A stretch of 64,000 nucleotides of DNA from the NCBI GenBank assembly GCA_029582165.1, contig CM055887.1, forward strand, positions 14,493,690 to 14,557,689, in the 5' to 3' direction. Below the pieces are notes generated by a model that was not told the DNA's origin, searched no databases, and worked only from the letters and a program-made list of their open reading frames with translations. Of this stretch, positions 1-11,336 are shown piece by piece. This DNA comes from Portulaca oleracea. Taxonomy: Eukaryota; Streptophyta; Magnoliopsida; Caryophyllales; Portulacaceae. Every line of letters begins with the position of its first letter. Position 1 is the stretch's first letter. The translations under genes were made by a program, and so were the position numbers.

Positions 1-65
1 AATGCAAATTTTGTTTTGTTTTTGACACAAGCATGCACTCATGCATTTATGCACAACTATCGACT

Positions 66-490
66 TTATGTACGATAAACTGACTCGATACATGACAAAC
101 TGACTCGATACACAACAGACTGACTTGATGCATGACAGACAAACTGACTCGTATGACAGACTGACTGACTCAACGCATGACAAACTAACTTGAGGCATGA
201 CAAATTGACTTGATGCATGACAAATTGACTTGATGCATGACAACCCGACTCAATGCTCAACAGACTGACTCAATGCATGACAGACTGACTCAATGCACAA
301 CAGACTGACTCAACGCATGATAGACTGACTTGATGCATGACAAACTGACTTGATGCACGACAAATTGACTTGATGCATGACAAATCGACTCAATGCACAA
401 CATACTAACTTGATGCAACTGACTCAATGCACAACAGACTAACTTGATGCATGATAGACTGACTTGATACATGACAAATTGACTCAATGT
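66..490. repeat. Minisatellite, about 20-bp unit
   Basis: Roughly twenty degenerate copies of a unit close to TGACTTGATGCATGACAAAC. Variants alternate TTGATG/CAATG and CATGACA/CACAACA. Because the unit is not a multiple of three but 60 bp is, minus-strand ORFs of 64 and 71 codons run through it; they show only repeat periodicity and are not called genes. Confidence 0.9.
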
Positions 491-1432
491 GACTCTGAGA
501 TGCAATGCGAACCTATTATGCTTAGACAGGACACAGGTATGATGCTTTATGCTATTCTACACATGCAATTCTACATGCAGACAATCCCCCGATTATTTTT
601 AGACAAAGATTTTCTCGGACAATGATTTTCCAAGACAAGGCTTTCCTAAGACTAAGACTTCCTAAGGGTCAAGGCCACCTGTGAGGAATTTCAGGAAAAT
701 TCAGGATGAGTAATGTTTCGATCTAGGGAACAATGATGGAGGCAACATGCCTGAACAATGTGTTCTTGAATGATCATGTAGATGACCTTGATTGCTTGTA
801 TGTTGATGTATGACAAGCCCCCGGTTTGGCGTAGACTCTTGATGACATTGTCCTGCTTTGGAGAGCACCTTGAAGATTTACAAGCCCCCAGTTTCGATGT
901 GGATTGACGTGATGAGGCATGGGGACCATGGAATAGGAGAAGGCATAGTCCTTAGTCATGAGTCTCAAACTCTCCTTTTGCCTAACCTACCCTGACGGGT
1001 TTTCAAGTTAGCCTTTCTTTTGTTTTCTTTTTTTTTTCCCTCTCTTTTTTTCTTTTTTTTTTTTTTTGATGAGACCACTATTAGGACATTTATGAGAATG
1101 AAGATGCATGACCTTGTAGGATAGGGAGTAGGTGTCCTCTTAGAAACTTTCTCTGCTAAATGTCTTGACTGATGTCACAAAGGTAGCGCGAGCCCCCTAG
1201 CTTGTTTCTGAGTCTGTTCATGATCATGTGGTTGCAGTTAGCCGCTGATCTGATGTGAACTACTTTTGCTCTTGCTAAGAAGTAAACCACACAGAGCCTT
1301 ATACTTAGATTAATGGCTGAACTAAAAAAGTGCTCAAAGGGTGAGATGGGATGAAAAGGCTAAAAAGGGGGGTTGGAAGATGCTTGGTGAAAGAGATGGT
1401 TGACAAAGGTTTATTAATGAAGGGGATGTGGA
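491..1432. other. Non-coding retroelement tract, no gene seen
   Basis: Nothing coding is visible. The phrase ACAAGCCCCCGGTTT and a close copy occur near 815 and 879. A pyrimidine-rich stretch with a long T run lies at 1016-1068. A short segment near 1235-1280 resembles copy B near 8465-8510, placing this inside or at the 3' side of Tat copy A. Confidence 0.5.
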
Positions 1433-1740
1433 GACACTTAAGAATGATCGTGTCTTGAAAGGGAGAAGAGATGGTCAAATGGGATAGACATCATCTCTTG
1501 AGAAAGGGTTGAAAGGGATGGTAGATGAGACTTTATTGATGAATGATATAGGGAGACACTCAAGAATGATCGTGGGATAGACATCATCTCTTGAGAAAGG
1601 GTTGAAAGGGATGGTACATGAGAGTTTATTAATGAATGATATAAGGAGACACTCAAGAATGATCGTGTCTTGAAGAGATGATCAAATGGATAGACATCAT
1701 CTCTTGAGAAAGGTTGAAACATGGTTATGGAATGATGTCC
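1433..1740. repeat. Tandem repeat, three units of about 90-120 bp
   Basis: Units start near 1433, 1554 and 1645. Each contains AGACACTCAAGAATGATCGT followed by GATAGACATCATCTCTTGAG and GGTTGAAAGGGATGG. The middle unit lacks a segment present in the others. The open frame across it on the minus strand is repeat-derived. Confidence 0.8.
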
Positions 1741-1799
1741 AGGTCTGACAGAAGGAAGACGGAGGGTTGATGATGATGAAAGGTAGAATCCAGGGTTTC

Positions 1800-2030
1800 C
1801 TCTCCTTTTTCCTAGCCCGCCCGAGTGGGTTTTCAAGCTAGCCTCTCTTATTCTCTCACTCTCCTTTTGCCTAACTGCCCTGACGAGTTTTCAGGCTAGC
1901 CTCTCTTATTCGTTCACTCTCCTTTTGCCTAACCTACCCTGACGGGTTTTCAAGCTAGCCTCTCTTATTCTCTCACTCTCTTTTTGCCTAGCCTGGGATT
2001 CCAAGCTAGCCTCTCTTGTTTTTTTCTTCT
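1800..2030. repeat. Tandem repeat, about 58-bp unit, four copies
   Basis: The unit contains CTCTCCTTTTGCCTAACCT then GACGGGTTTTCAAGCTAGCC and TCTCTTATTCTCTCA. A single copy lies at about 970-1015. Copy B carries a shorter version at 8938-9110. The two Tat copies therefore differ in unit number. Confidence 0.85.
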
Positions 2031-3240
2031 CTCAAAGACCAACATTTTAAGGACAAAGGATGCTCCTTGTAGCGGCCGTGCCTCAAAGAGGTTTTCCTAC
2101 GTATCCAAGGTGGAATCAGGCCAGTTGTAGTTCTTTAAGCGCGACTTTGATGGATAGTGCCTCGAGGAAGGCTTAACGGTTAGAAAAGATGGTTATGAAG
2201 GCTTGAGGGTTCATATGTAGGTTATGGATGGATGAAAGGTTTGTGAAGGTTATAGAAGGCTGAGATATATGGATGATGAGATGAAGGTTTGAGACAAGAT
2301 TTTCTGAGGTGTGCATGACTCTTGCTTTCGCGTTCTCACTTCTTATTCTCCTCTAACCCCTTTTTTTCCTTCCTTTTTCTTGTTTCATTTCCCTCTCAAC
2401 TTCTTTTTTTTTTTGAACTCCATTTTTTTGGCTCTTCTTTTTTTTTCTTCCACTTTTTTTATGTTTTTTTGCTTTTTTTTTTGCTTTCACTTTTTTTTTC
2501 ACTTTTTTCCTTTGCTTTCTTCTCTTTTTTCGACTTTCTTCTCCATGGGATTGACTCCTGTTTGCCTTTCTGATGACATTAGTTACAACACACCTTTTGA
2601 CTTTGGGGTAGATATGGATTTATCATGAGGGGAATGACCGGGTTGGTTAAGGCTAATTTTTTTTCAAACTCCTTCTTCATGGGTTGACTCCTATTCTCCT
2701 TTGGTCATAGCACACCTTTTGGATTGTGTTAAGGGTTTGAAAATGGTCGAGGTTTGATGGAGAGGTTAAAGATGTGAATGGTAGGTGGTAAGTCGGGATT
2801 GGATGAAAAGATGATGGTAATATGGGTGGTGAAATGAAGGTTGGGTTCAAGCCCCCTGTCGTCGGCACATTTGGTTGAGCCGCTGGTCTAGGAGCATAGA
2901 GATGTCCATTTTCAAGAGACTAATGACTTTGGTCTTTTTTCCTTTTGCCCAGCCTACTTGATGAGTGCAGACTAGCTTCTCTCTTTTTTTCTTTTTTTTT
3001 TCTTTTTGTTTTTTTCTTTAATTAAACCCTGGATTCGATAAAATAAAAGATGGGAACGAGGTACACAACAAAGATGGAAGGATAAAAGAGAATGAAATTT
3101 GTCAAACTTGGTTTGCACGGATGATGGATAGATGAGAGAACTTGTCAACTCAAGTAAAAAACACAAGCACGAAATTCTGTTTGATCACATAACAACAAGA
3201 GCAAAACATGAATGAAGAACTGACTATAGCAGACTCTGAG
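2031..3240. other. Pyrimidine-rich Tat internal tract, no gene seen
   Basis: Similar to copy B at 9130-9940 and 22590-22800: shared phrases include GTGGAATCAGGCCAGT, TTGACTCCTGTTTGCCTTTC-like text and GCCCAGCCTACTTGATGA. Long T/C runs at 2350-2540 give short plus-strand ORFs rich in Phe and Ser that are composition artefacts. Confidence 0.6.
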
Positions 3241-3299
3241 CATGAAATGCTTGACAACCAAGACTATAGCTACTTCTAAAGCTCCTTTGATGATGTGCC

Positions 3300-3500
3300 C
3301 TCCTTGTCCTCGTATGGGGAATCTATGTTATGTCTGGTCCTCTGTGCTGCTTTCGGTGGGGGCAGTTTACCTGAATGGATCATGTGCTCCAAAGTCTAAC
3401 AATTCTCCATGTTCTTCCTTCGGGATCTATGGTAGCTATAGAATTTCTCGTAATCCAAATATTCCCTTTTCAGGCCTTGACCTTGACACTAAACAAATGA
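3300..3500 (-). pseudogene. Decayed gag fragment of Tat copy A
   Basis: The text TGTGCTGCTTTCGGTGGGGG followed by CAGTTTACCTGAATGGATCA matches the minus-strand gag zinc-knuckle region of copy B at 23125-23165. The match decays quickly to the right and no open frame survives. The gag body present in copy B (23300-24140) seems to be missing or unrecognisable here. Confidence 0.45.
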
Positions 3501-3524
3501 AGAAGAACCCAGCCCCATGCATGC

Positions 3525-4600
3525 ATGACCTAAACGACCTATATGGATTTCCTAACATGAAAAAAAAACGCCTATATGCTGACTCGAGAGAGACTCACCC
3601 AGGACATGGGTTTGAAAGAGTTAATTGATCTATATGGGACTTCCTAGGATGCAAGACTTCTATATGCCGACTCAAGAAAGAGACTTACCCACGACATGGG
3701 TCTACATGTTCTATATGAGACCTCCTAAAGTGCAAATGCCTATATGCTGACCCGGAAATCCTAACTTATGACGTGGGTTTACATTGGACTGCTTAAAAAG
3801 AAAGACACTCACATGATATGCTGACACGAGAAGACTCACCCATGACATGGGTTTACACTAGACTTCTTAAAAAAGACGGATATTTACATGATGACTCTAG
3901 ACACAAACTTGTTCATGACATGGGTTTTCATGACCTATGAACCTATATGAGACGACGAACGCTTACATGCTAACTCAAGAAAAAGACTTAACGACTCACC
4001 ATGACATGGGTTTGCATGATGTAGACCCTATAGGAGACTTCTATAATGCAGGACATTCATATGTTGACTCAGGAAAAGGACTCACCCATGACATGGGTTA
4101 ACATGCCCTACGAACGTGTATGAGACCTCCTAAAGAATGCAAGACACTAACACAAAGACCCATCCTGACCTTATATGATGATTTCTAATGAATGCAAGAC
4201 ACTTACATGCAGACACTAACACAAAGATTCATTCTAGACCTTATATGATGCTTTCTAAAGAATGCAAGACACTTACATGTAGACACTAACACAAAGATTC
4301 ATTCTAGACCTTATATGATGCTTTCTAAAGAATGTAAGACTCTTACATGCAGACACTAACACAAAGATTCACGCTAGACCTTATATGATACTATCTAAGA
4401 AAAAGCCACGCATATCCTGACTCTAGAACAAAGACTCGCCCATGACATGGGTTCACACAAGACTTCCTAAAAAACACAAACACACATTAACCAAGGAAAA
4501 GTCTCACTTATGACCTAAACCAAAGACTCACCCATGACCCGGGTTTAGACTTCCAAAAACAAAACACATATATTGACTTAAGAAAAGACTCACATATGAC
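3525..4600. repeat. Tandem array around CATGACATGGGTTT, about 70-110 bp period
   Basis: About nine units carry GACTCACCCATGACATGGGT or variants (near 3592, 3690, 3764, 3834, 3913, 3996, 4079, 4434, 4526). Each is preceded by a CTATATGCTGACTC-like phrase. A nested sub-array at 4120-4400 repeats TTATATGATGCTTTCTAAAG and ACACTAACACAAAGATTCA about four times. Copy B has a single equivalent (24600-24690), so the array expanded in copy A only. It lies in the leader between PBS and gag. Confidence 0.8.
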
Positions 4601-4689
4601 ACGACCTTGTAAGAGACTTTCTAAAGACTCTGAAACTAAGACTCATCTAGGACTATTGTAAGACACCTAGACTCAGGAAACAACCCAAC

Positions 4690-5960
4690 TATGACACAAA
4701 TTTGCGTAACAACAACACTTTTTTACAATAGGAGCATTATAAAGGGTCGGATAAAGTCAAATATAGCGAGTCGACATAAGTTGAAAGATACAAGTCAGTG
4801 TTTCTCAATTCGGATGGGCTTAGTCCACAGGCCGACCGTTTTAAGGAGAATCCGTAACTTGGCCCAACAACTCAGACAGGTCAAGCTATGTTGGCTATTA
4901 TGCGGACTAGAATAATGTTGAACACACTGACAACTTGACTTTTATTTACACACTTTTTTTTTTATTGCGACCCAAAACATCTATTTATTTAACTCAAGGA
5001 GAGTGGATGTTGTAAAGGACCAAATAAAGCCATCAAAAGGCGAGTTAAGATAGACTTATAAACTCAATTATTAATTCCACCGTGGATAGGCTTAACAACG
5101 GGCCGACCATGGATTTGTTAGACTTAATAATCAAATTTATAAATTTATTTTCTCTAACCTTGAGACTATTACGCGGGCTAGAACAACACACACTGACTTT
5201 GTTTGATTATTAATCAATTTTTCTTTGGACCATGAGTAAGAGAATATTGAGAAGGACCGAATAAAATCATCAAAGGTGAGTTAAAATAAGTCAATAAACA
5301 AAGATAATTAACCTTTAAAATGGATGGGCCCCACCACCGAGCCGACCGTAAAATTTAATGTTAATTAATCGAGTTTATAAATTTATTTCTTCTCAACCCA
5401 ACAATTATTACGCGGACTAAAACAATATCTCAAAATTAGGTCCGACTCTAATGAAGACCCAACATACAGACACGTATTTACACATAGCATACAACAAGCT
5501 TTATTTATTTACTCAAGGAAAATGGATATTGTAAAGGACTGGATAAAACAAACAATAAGCGAGTTATAACTAATTTATGGGCTTAATTGACAAATCCAAT
5601 ATGGTTGGGCCTAACAACGGACCGACCATAAATGTGATGGATTTATTAATTAAATCGATGAATTAATTTACTCAAGCCTAGTGACTATTATGCAGTCTAA
5701 GACGTTATCCATTAACTTTGTTGGACTTTTAATTAATTTTTTTTAGGACCTTTGTTAAGAGAATTTCATAAAGGGCCATATAATATCATCAAAGGTGAGT
5801 CAATTTTTTTCTATTAATTAAGATAATCAACTTTTCAAACATAAATGGGCCCTTCCACTTGGGCTAACCAAAATGTCTTTGAGTTAATTATATTAATTAA
5901 TAAATAATCCTTTTCTCAACCCAAAGAATTTTATATGGACTAGAACAAAACCTCAAAACT
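4690..5960. repeat. Tandem array, about 250-bp unit, five degenerate copies
   Basis: The landmark phrase GGACCGAATAAAATCATCAA and variants recur near 4742, 5018, 5254, 5537 and 5774. Each is followed by GCGAGTTAARATA-like text, a GGCCGACCAT-like phrase and ACTATTACGCGGGCTAGA. Copy B has one equivalent at 24820-24960. As with the neighbouring array, it sits in the Tat leader region. Confidence 0.8.
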
Positions 5961-6431
5961 AGGTCGACTCTTTACAAAAAAGACAAGAAAAGGGGAGGGA
6001 TACACATAGCACATAGCATACACATGGAAGGGTATCCTAAACCAAGGCTCTAAATTCATGGACTTTTATGGTTGGGTATATAGCCTACCGCATGCCTTCG
6101 CCCCGGTTCTTCATACCATAAGGTAAGCAGTTGGGGTATTTCTCAAAGAACTTCAAGGAAGCTCTCGGAGTGTGACACCGGGAGAGGAGCGACCAAATGC
6201 TTAGAGATGTAGAGTTCATCCCCATAGTAGTGGCCTCCCGCTCTCAAAGGAAATCCTAGGTAACTTAAACCGTCCCCTTTGTGCTAACGTGTCAAAAGAC
6301 CCGATTAGTGGCCCGGTATGCAAGGGATGCTTAAAAGAATAATAAAGTCGCGAAATAAATTAACTTCTCCCTTTCACACTTTTCAAATCAATTTGATTTT
6401 TTCAAGTTTTACCTTCTTTTTAAAGTTTAAG
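5961..6431. other. Tat leader next to PBS, no gene seen
   Basis: Aligns with copy B at 25130-25565 (for example GGCTCTAAATTCATGGA, CTCTCGGAGTGTG-like text, and AAAGACCCGA followed by GGCCCGGTATGCAAG). Conserved between copies but without coding potential. Confidence 0.6.
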
Positions 6432-6449
6432 TCCCCAGTGGAGTCGCCA
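6432..6449 (-). other. Primer binding site of Tat copy A
   Basis: Minus strand reads TGGCGACTCCACTGGGGA, starting with the TGG that pairs with a tRNA CCA end, three bases inside the LTR end at 6453. This PBS type is known from Ogre/Tat elements and is usually assigned to tRNA-Arg. Confidence 0.8.
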
Positions 6450-6452
6450 ATC

Positions 6453-8350
6453 TGTAGGACCCGGAAAAATTCCCGTTCGGGGAAATGTTTTCTCGGATGC
6501 GCTACATTTGTGATCGGGAGCCGACTAAGGTTTCTTAATCCTTAAATAAGGATATTTTTATTTTTCGAAATTTGTTTTTGAGGTGATGAAACTTTATTTA
6601 TTTACAAATCCGTTTTTTATTATTTAAATTATCCGTAATTACACAAATTAATTTAACAATAATTTAATCCCGGCCCACTTAGTAAATCCAGGCCCAAAAG
6701 AGAACCAGTGGGTCACTAGAATAAGCTAAAACCCGCCTAAGTTTTAGCGGATTCCAGGCTGGGCCACTGATCTCTTCGGCCCAAAGGGAAATTGGGTTGA
6801 AAATGATAAAACCCGCGTAGGTTTTATCATTTTCTGGCCCATTTCTCTCAGGACCCTCCTTGGATAAATGTTGGACATGAATTAAATTATTTTCTTAAAT
6901 TAATTTTGTGTAAGAAATCGAATACTTTAAATAATTAAATGAGTTTATAAAATTATAAAAGAGTTGCCAGCCGATTTAAGGAAATCGACAAACCATAAAA
7001 TAAGAAAAAGAAAGACTTCGGTCTACGAACCCGATTTCTAGATTCGGGGGTAAGGTTATGAATTCGAAAGTTATAAGAACTCTCGAATCCACCTGTTATA
7101 AAACAGACTCTATAAAATCAACATTGAAAAGAAAGAGAGCGGGGAGAAGTTTGATTAATTTCGCGGAATTATTATTAGAATCATGCAATATAAAACAATG
7201 CGGTTTTATTTTACAAAATATGTACAAGCACGGAATTAAAGAAGGAATTACATGATTAATTACAATAATGAAAATAAAGAAATCGAACCTTGCTTAAGAT
7301 GTAGCGATGACGGCTTTGATCCCTTGAGTTGCCCTTTGACTTGAAACCCGGATGAGAAAATGTGGATGGTTTAGGAAAAGTGGTGTATGGATGATTGTAT
7401 GGTTGTGAAGAATATGATTTGAGAAAGGGATTATGGGAGAAAAAGTAGTATAATATGGATGTGGTGTGGGAAGGTGATTTTGTGATGGAGGATGATGGAG
7501 GTATAATATGGAGATAATGGGAGGATAGAATAATGATAGGGGATGAGGAGAATTTGAGAGAGTGGAAGTATAATATGGTGGGAGAGTAGAGTAAGTGTAT
7601 TAGATGATGATTGTTGGTGAAATGAAGGTGGAATGTAGGGGGTATTTATAGGTGAAGGAGTATGGGTTTTGGAGGGAAAAGGTGGGGGGGCATACCTCAA
7701 AAATCATGCCATCAGAGGCCAAAGCCTAGGCGGGTTTTGGGGTGGTCAAGGGAGGTCAAATCACGTGGGCAAAAATCAGGGGATTGCATGCATGCAAAAT
7801 TTTCTTTTGGCGCCAGAATCATCAAAGCCTAGGCGGGCCTTGATAATTTTATCACGCGGATCCGTGACGTGGCGCTAAACGGCGTCGTCTACTTCTTCGC
7901 TCAAAGCCTAGGCGGGTTTTGATTTTTCTGGGCCGGATCAAACCCTAGGCGGGTTTTATTCTCTCTGGGCCGGGGCGCGCGACTGGCCTGCTTCTGGGCC
8001 TGGAAAATGTTAAAACCCGCCTGGGTTATAAAACTGGCTAAGTGCAACTTTGAACGGCCATAGCTCTTTCATCCGGACTCCGATTGAGGCAATTCAAAAG
8101 GCATTGGAAAACTCATGATGTATACTTTACTCTCATCAAAAGAAATGGGGCCACGAGATATGTGGAAAGAATGGGATTTGAAATGGTGGGCATATGTATG
8201 TGGAAAGGGTGGAAAATGAAAGCTTTTTGTGGTGGGTTGGCCCGATAGCTTTTGATTGAGGAAGGTCTTTTGGATTTTCTTTCATGCTAGCCTCTTTTCT
8301 TGTTATGCTTGATTTGTACACTTGTCCCGGTACAAAATCCGGTGTCTACA
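6453..8350 (-). mobile_element. Tat LTR 1 (shared: 5' LTR of copy A and probable 3' LTR of copy B)
   Basis: On the minus strand it runs from TGTAGACACCGG to GGGTCCTACA (TG...CA). It is homologous to the LTR at 25587-27328: shared blocks include GTTGCCAGCCGATTTAAGGA, CGGGGGTAAGGTTA and GGACTCCGATTGAGGCAATT. A PBS flanks its left side and a purine-rich PPT its right side on the minus strand. It carries seven short imperfect palindromes (6725-6833 and 7719-8033) built around CCTAGGCGGG or its reverse. The ORFs inside are not conserved between the two LTRs and are not genes. Confidence 0.85.
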
Positions 8351-8375
8351 CTTGTCTTGTCCTCTTGCTTTCTCG
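8351..8375 (-). other. Probable polypurine tract of copy B
   Basis: Minus strand reads GAGAAAGCAAGAGGACAAGA then CAAG, directly abutting the TGTAGACACC LTR start at 8350. A PPT here means this LTR is the 3' LTR of the element lying to its right. Confidence 0.6.
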
Positions 8376-8937
8376 GATTGTTGTGTAGATAGGTGGAGCC
8401 TCGTTGCAGGTTATATGAGGGCTAGGGGAGCCCCCAGTTCAAATGAACTCTTAACTTCTCTTGAATCAGATGTAATTAGCCATTGATGTGATCGATTTCT
8501 TGTTCTTGAAGGATGGGCCCCGCTCAACTGTGCTGAGAACGGGCCTCGAAATATCGAATCTCGAACTTGCACGAACGACTGAGTCAAAAAAGCTCTAGTG
8601 GTATGGGAGGATGAAAAGGGTTGACAAAAGAGGGTAAGTCTGATGATGGCCAGACGAATTGATGGAGGTACTTGGTTAAAAAGGAGATGATGGTGGGTTG
8701 ATGGTCGAATCTGGGTATGTCATGATTGATAGATGACAATGTTTCATCTTAGGCTAGACGGTCGGCAATGGTTAAGTCACCTTATAAGAGAAGAGATGAG
8801 GGAATGGTCGAGATGGATTCGTGTCATAGGAGGAGAGATGGTTGGCTGTTCGGATGTGAAGGTGATCCAAGTCTAACAGAAAGAAGGTTGAAGAATTATG
8901 ATGGCGGGGATGTGAAAGAACTTTCAAATCCAGGGTT

Positions 8938-9032
8938 TACTCTCCTTTTGCCGAACTTGCCTTGACGGGTTTTTAGGCTAGCCTCTCTTATTCTCTCGCT
9001 CTCCTTTTTCCTAGCCTGAGATTCCAAGCTAG

Positions 9033-9076
<44 letters not shown>

Positions 9077-9110
9077 CCCTTTTGCTTAGTTTGGGGTTCC
9101 GAGCTAACCT
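8938..9110. repeat. Short tandem repeat (about 58-bp unit) with (CT)n
   Basis: Two to three units of the CTCTCCTTTTGCCTAACYT / GGCTAGCCTCTCT repeat also seen at 1800-2030. A pure (CT) run lies at 9034-9072. Confidence 0.85.
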
Positions 9111-9935
9111 CTCTAATTTTTTCTCAAAGACCAATTTTGGGGACAAAGGATGCTCCCTTGAGTGAATTGTAACGACCGAGCCTCAAAGATGTTCTCCTAC
9201 ATATCCGACGTGGAATCAGGCCAGTCGTAGTTCATAAGGTGCAATTTCAAAGGATTGGTGCCTCGAGGAGGGCTTGGTAAGGTAGGTTTGAGGATGGTTA
9301 TGGATGTAAAGGAGTGATGACAATGTGAAGGCTTAGAGTATAAGGATTTAGAGCAATTCGGAAGGTTTATGAACCAGTTTTCGGTGTGCGTGACTGTTAG
9401 CTCCATCTTTGGTTTCTCATCGTCCTTTTTTCTTTTTTTTTTCTCTCTTCTTTTTCTATTTTCGCTTTCTTATTCTTTTTTTTTTGTTGGTATACTTCAA
9501 GATATGGCCGGCCCAAACGGGATTCACTCTCCTAGCACAGGTATTCCATACGCAAACAAAGTGCTTAAGGGACATGAGCGTCATACCACTCATGTCGACC
9601 CATGTTGGTGGACCAACTAGGAACTCTCTTTCCCTTTGTCTTTTCTTTTTGTTTTTCTTTTTTCTTTCTTCTTCATTGGATTGACTTATGTTTGCCTTTC
9701 TGATGATATTAGTCACAACTCACAAGACACCTTTTGGCTTTGGGGTAGATATGGAGTGGTCATGAGGTGAATGATCGGGTTGGTCAAGGCTAAGGGTTTT
9801 CCAACGGTGACTGTTATGAGTGATGCAAAAAATGGATGATTTTGTGAAGGTTAACTTGGGATGGAGATGTGGGTTATAAGTAGGGACTGATGTTGTGGGC
9901 GAACATGTGATACAAATGGTGATATGGGTGGTGAG
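9111..9935. other. Non-coding Tat copy B tract
   Basis: Aligns with copy A at 2031-2860. Short ORFs on both strands come from T-rich and polybasic composition and are not conserved with copy A. Confidence 0.55.
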
Positions 9936-9940
9936 TTGGT

Positions 9941-11228
9941 TGTTAAACCTTAGTTTTATCACTTTTTACCTTGGTTTTTATTGTCTTATCGAACTTATCT
10001 AAGTTATTTAGTATAAGTTTGATAGTATTGTTTGCCCATCTTTGCTAATTGAGATTAATTTATTTAATTTTCTTATTTTTAGGCAATTCGAGTGCAAATG
10101 ATGATGGCAATAGAGGAAAAAGATTGGAAATAAGGAGCAAAAGAAGCCCGAGCCAAGTACAAAGTGCAATCGTGAGCGTGCCAAAATATTAGAGGCAACA
10201 TTGGAATTTCTAGTTTGGCACACATGGGTGTGCAGGTTGGCACGGGCGGATGTGCCAGATTGTAGTCTTTTATTTTAAGCAGTTTTATAAATCAGAAAAG
10301 GTAGATTTGATTCTACGTTTTTTTTTCCAGTTTCTAGTTTGAAGGAAGGTTTTCACCCTAAACCTCTAGTTCCAGGTTTAGATTTCTCCCATAGATTTTA
10401 GGATTAGATTATGTATTCAAGAAGAAGATTAAGTTCTGCTTACGATTTGAAGACTGAGTTTTTCTATCTCTATCTCTTTCTCTTTCTCTTATGCTTATTT
10501 ATGTTCTTGTTAGTTTCATTTCGTTCTTTCTTTTACTTGCAATCTTAGGCTAATTAGTTGTTATTTTTCCGTTGTTTGGGTTGTGATTGACTGTTTGATG
10601 GCTAGTTAATCTTATTTAGGCCTAATCTATCCAAATTCATGCTTATAGTTAGAGGTTTTCTCGTGCCCACCATGTGTTCGATGAAATGCTCGAGAGAGTT
10701 TTCATTTGTATTTCTTAGGCAATTGATTTATGCTGATAGGTGAGGTCAATTTGCTAGTATGGGTAGATAAAATGGTTAGAGTTTTGACATAAGAATGTTG
10801 ATTTCTGACTAGGTTTAGGGTTGTCCTCCTTATAGTTTAATTAGACTATCTCTATGAGAATAGACAGTTAGAATAATTAAGCTAGCCCCTGACCCTCGAG
10901 AGAGGGGTTGGGTGAAGTGTCTGGCCTTCGAGAGAGGGCTTTGGCGAGTCAATGACCCTCGAGAGATGACTTTGCCGTAATTTAATAGTGCTATCCACTC
11001 CTCTTTTTCTTGTATAGAATTGGTAGATTAGGCCACTAAGATTGATTAGTTGTTGAATACTAATTTTGTTGCCTGAACATCTTTTATTGCTTTCGTAGTT
11101 TGTTGTTTGATCATCACCACCACTTCCCTGGTTTATTCACCTAGCTCGAAACACTTGAGTCAGCTTTGATTGCCTAAAACACAACTCCATGTAGATACGA
11201 CAACCGTACTCCCAAAAGTACGAAAACA
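9941..11228 (+). repeat. 5' LTR of the Athila-like element
   Basis: 1288 bp, TG...CA. Its first 140 bp match 16119-16259 and its last 250 bp match 22319-22577. It contains two palindromic words: one around GCACACATGGGTGTGC (10218-10233) and one with TGGCAC/GTGCCA arms (10238-10257). Three GACCCTCGAGAGA-type phrases recur at 10890-10970. Confidence 0.9.
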
Positions 11229-11232
11229 ATTT

Positions 11233-11250
11233 TGGAGCAGTTGTCGGAGA
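11233..11250 (+). other. Degenerate primer binding site, tRNA-Asp type
   Basis: TGGAGCAGTTGTCGGAGA matches 14 of 18 positions of the TGGCGCCGTTGCCGGGGA PBS typical of Athila-related plant elements. It lies four bases after the LTR end. Confidence 0.65.
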
Positions 11251-11336
11251 GTTGTTGCTTCCTAGGCTTCGAGCTTGCTTGAGGATTCTTGTTAGGTCTT
11301 AAAAAAATTAAAATTTTAAAAAATCCAACAAAAAAA

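Larger units (their letters stand above)
1..6452 (-). mobile_element. Tat/Ogre-type Ty3 retrotransposon, internal region of copy A (continues left of window)
   Basis: The region lies on the PBS side of the LTR at 6453-8350. Read on the minus strand it begins with a PBS (TGGCGACTCCACTGGGGA), then a long repeat-rich leader, a decayed gag patch near 3300-3500 and a long non-coding tract. Much of 1200-6452 can be aligned by eye, in the same order, with copy B (8351-9940 plus 22583-25586). No protease, reverse transcriptase or integrase reading frame is visible, so it looks like a non-autonomous, gag-only derivative. Inferred: Tat/Ogre lineage, from the PBS type and the TGTAGACACCGG LTR start. Confidence 0.7.

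Noticed and set aside
66..490. CRISPR-like regular repeats
   Set aside because: Units are directly adjacent with no unique spacers, and the context is a plant genome.
66..505. Two minus-strand ORFs rich in CHASSQFV-type repeats
   Set aside because: They are the translation of a 20-bp minisatellite; period and composition explain them fully.
2311..2628. Phe/Ser-rich plus-strand ORFs resembling membrane proteins
   Set aside because: Produced by long T and C runs; the equivalent stretch in the second Tat copy does not preserve the frame.
3242..3628. 128-codon plus-strand ORF
   Set aside because: It overlaps the minus-strand gag remnant and runs into the tandem array; no domain on the plus strand.
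6453..8350. Interpretation of this LTR as a solo LTR
   Set aside because: PBS sequence on one side and PPT on the other, each with matching internal sequence, show that it borders two internal regions.
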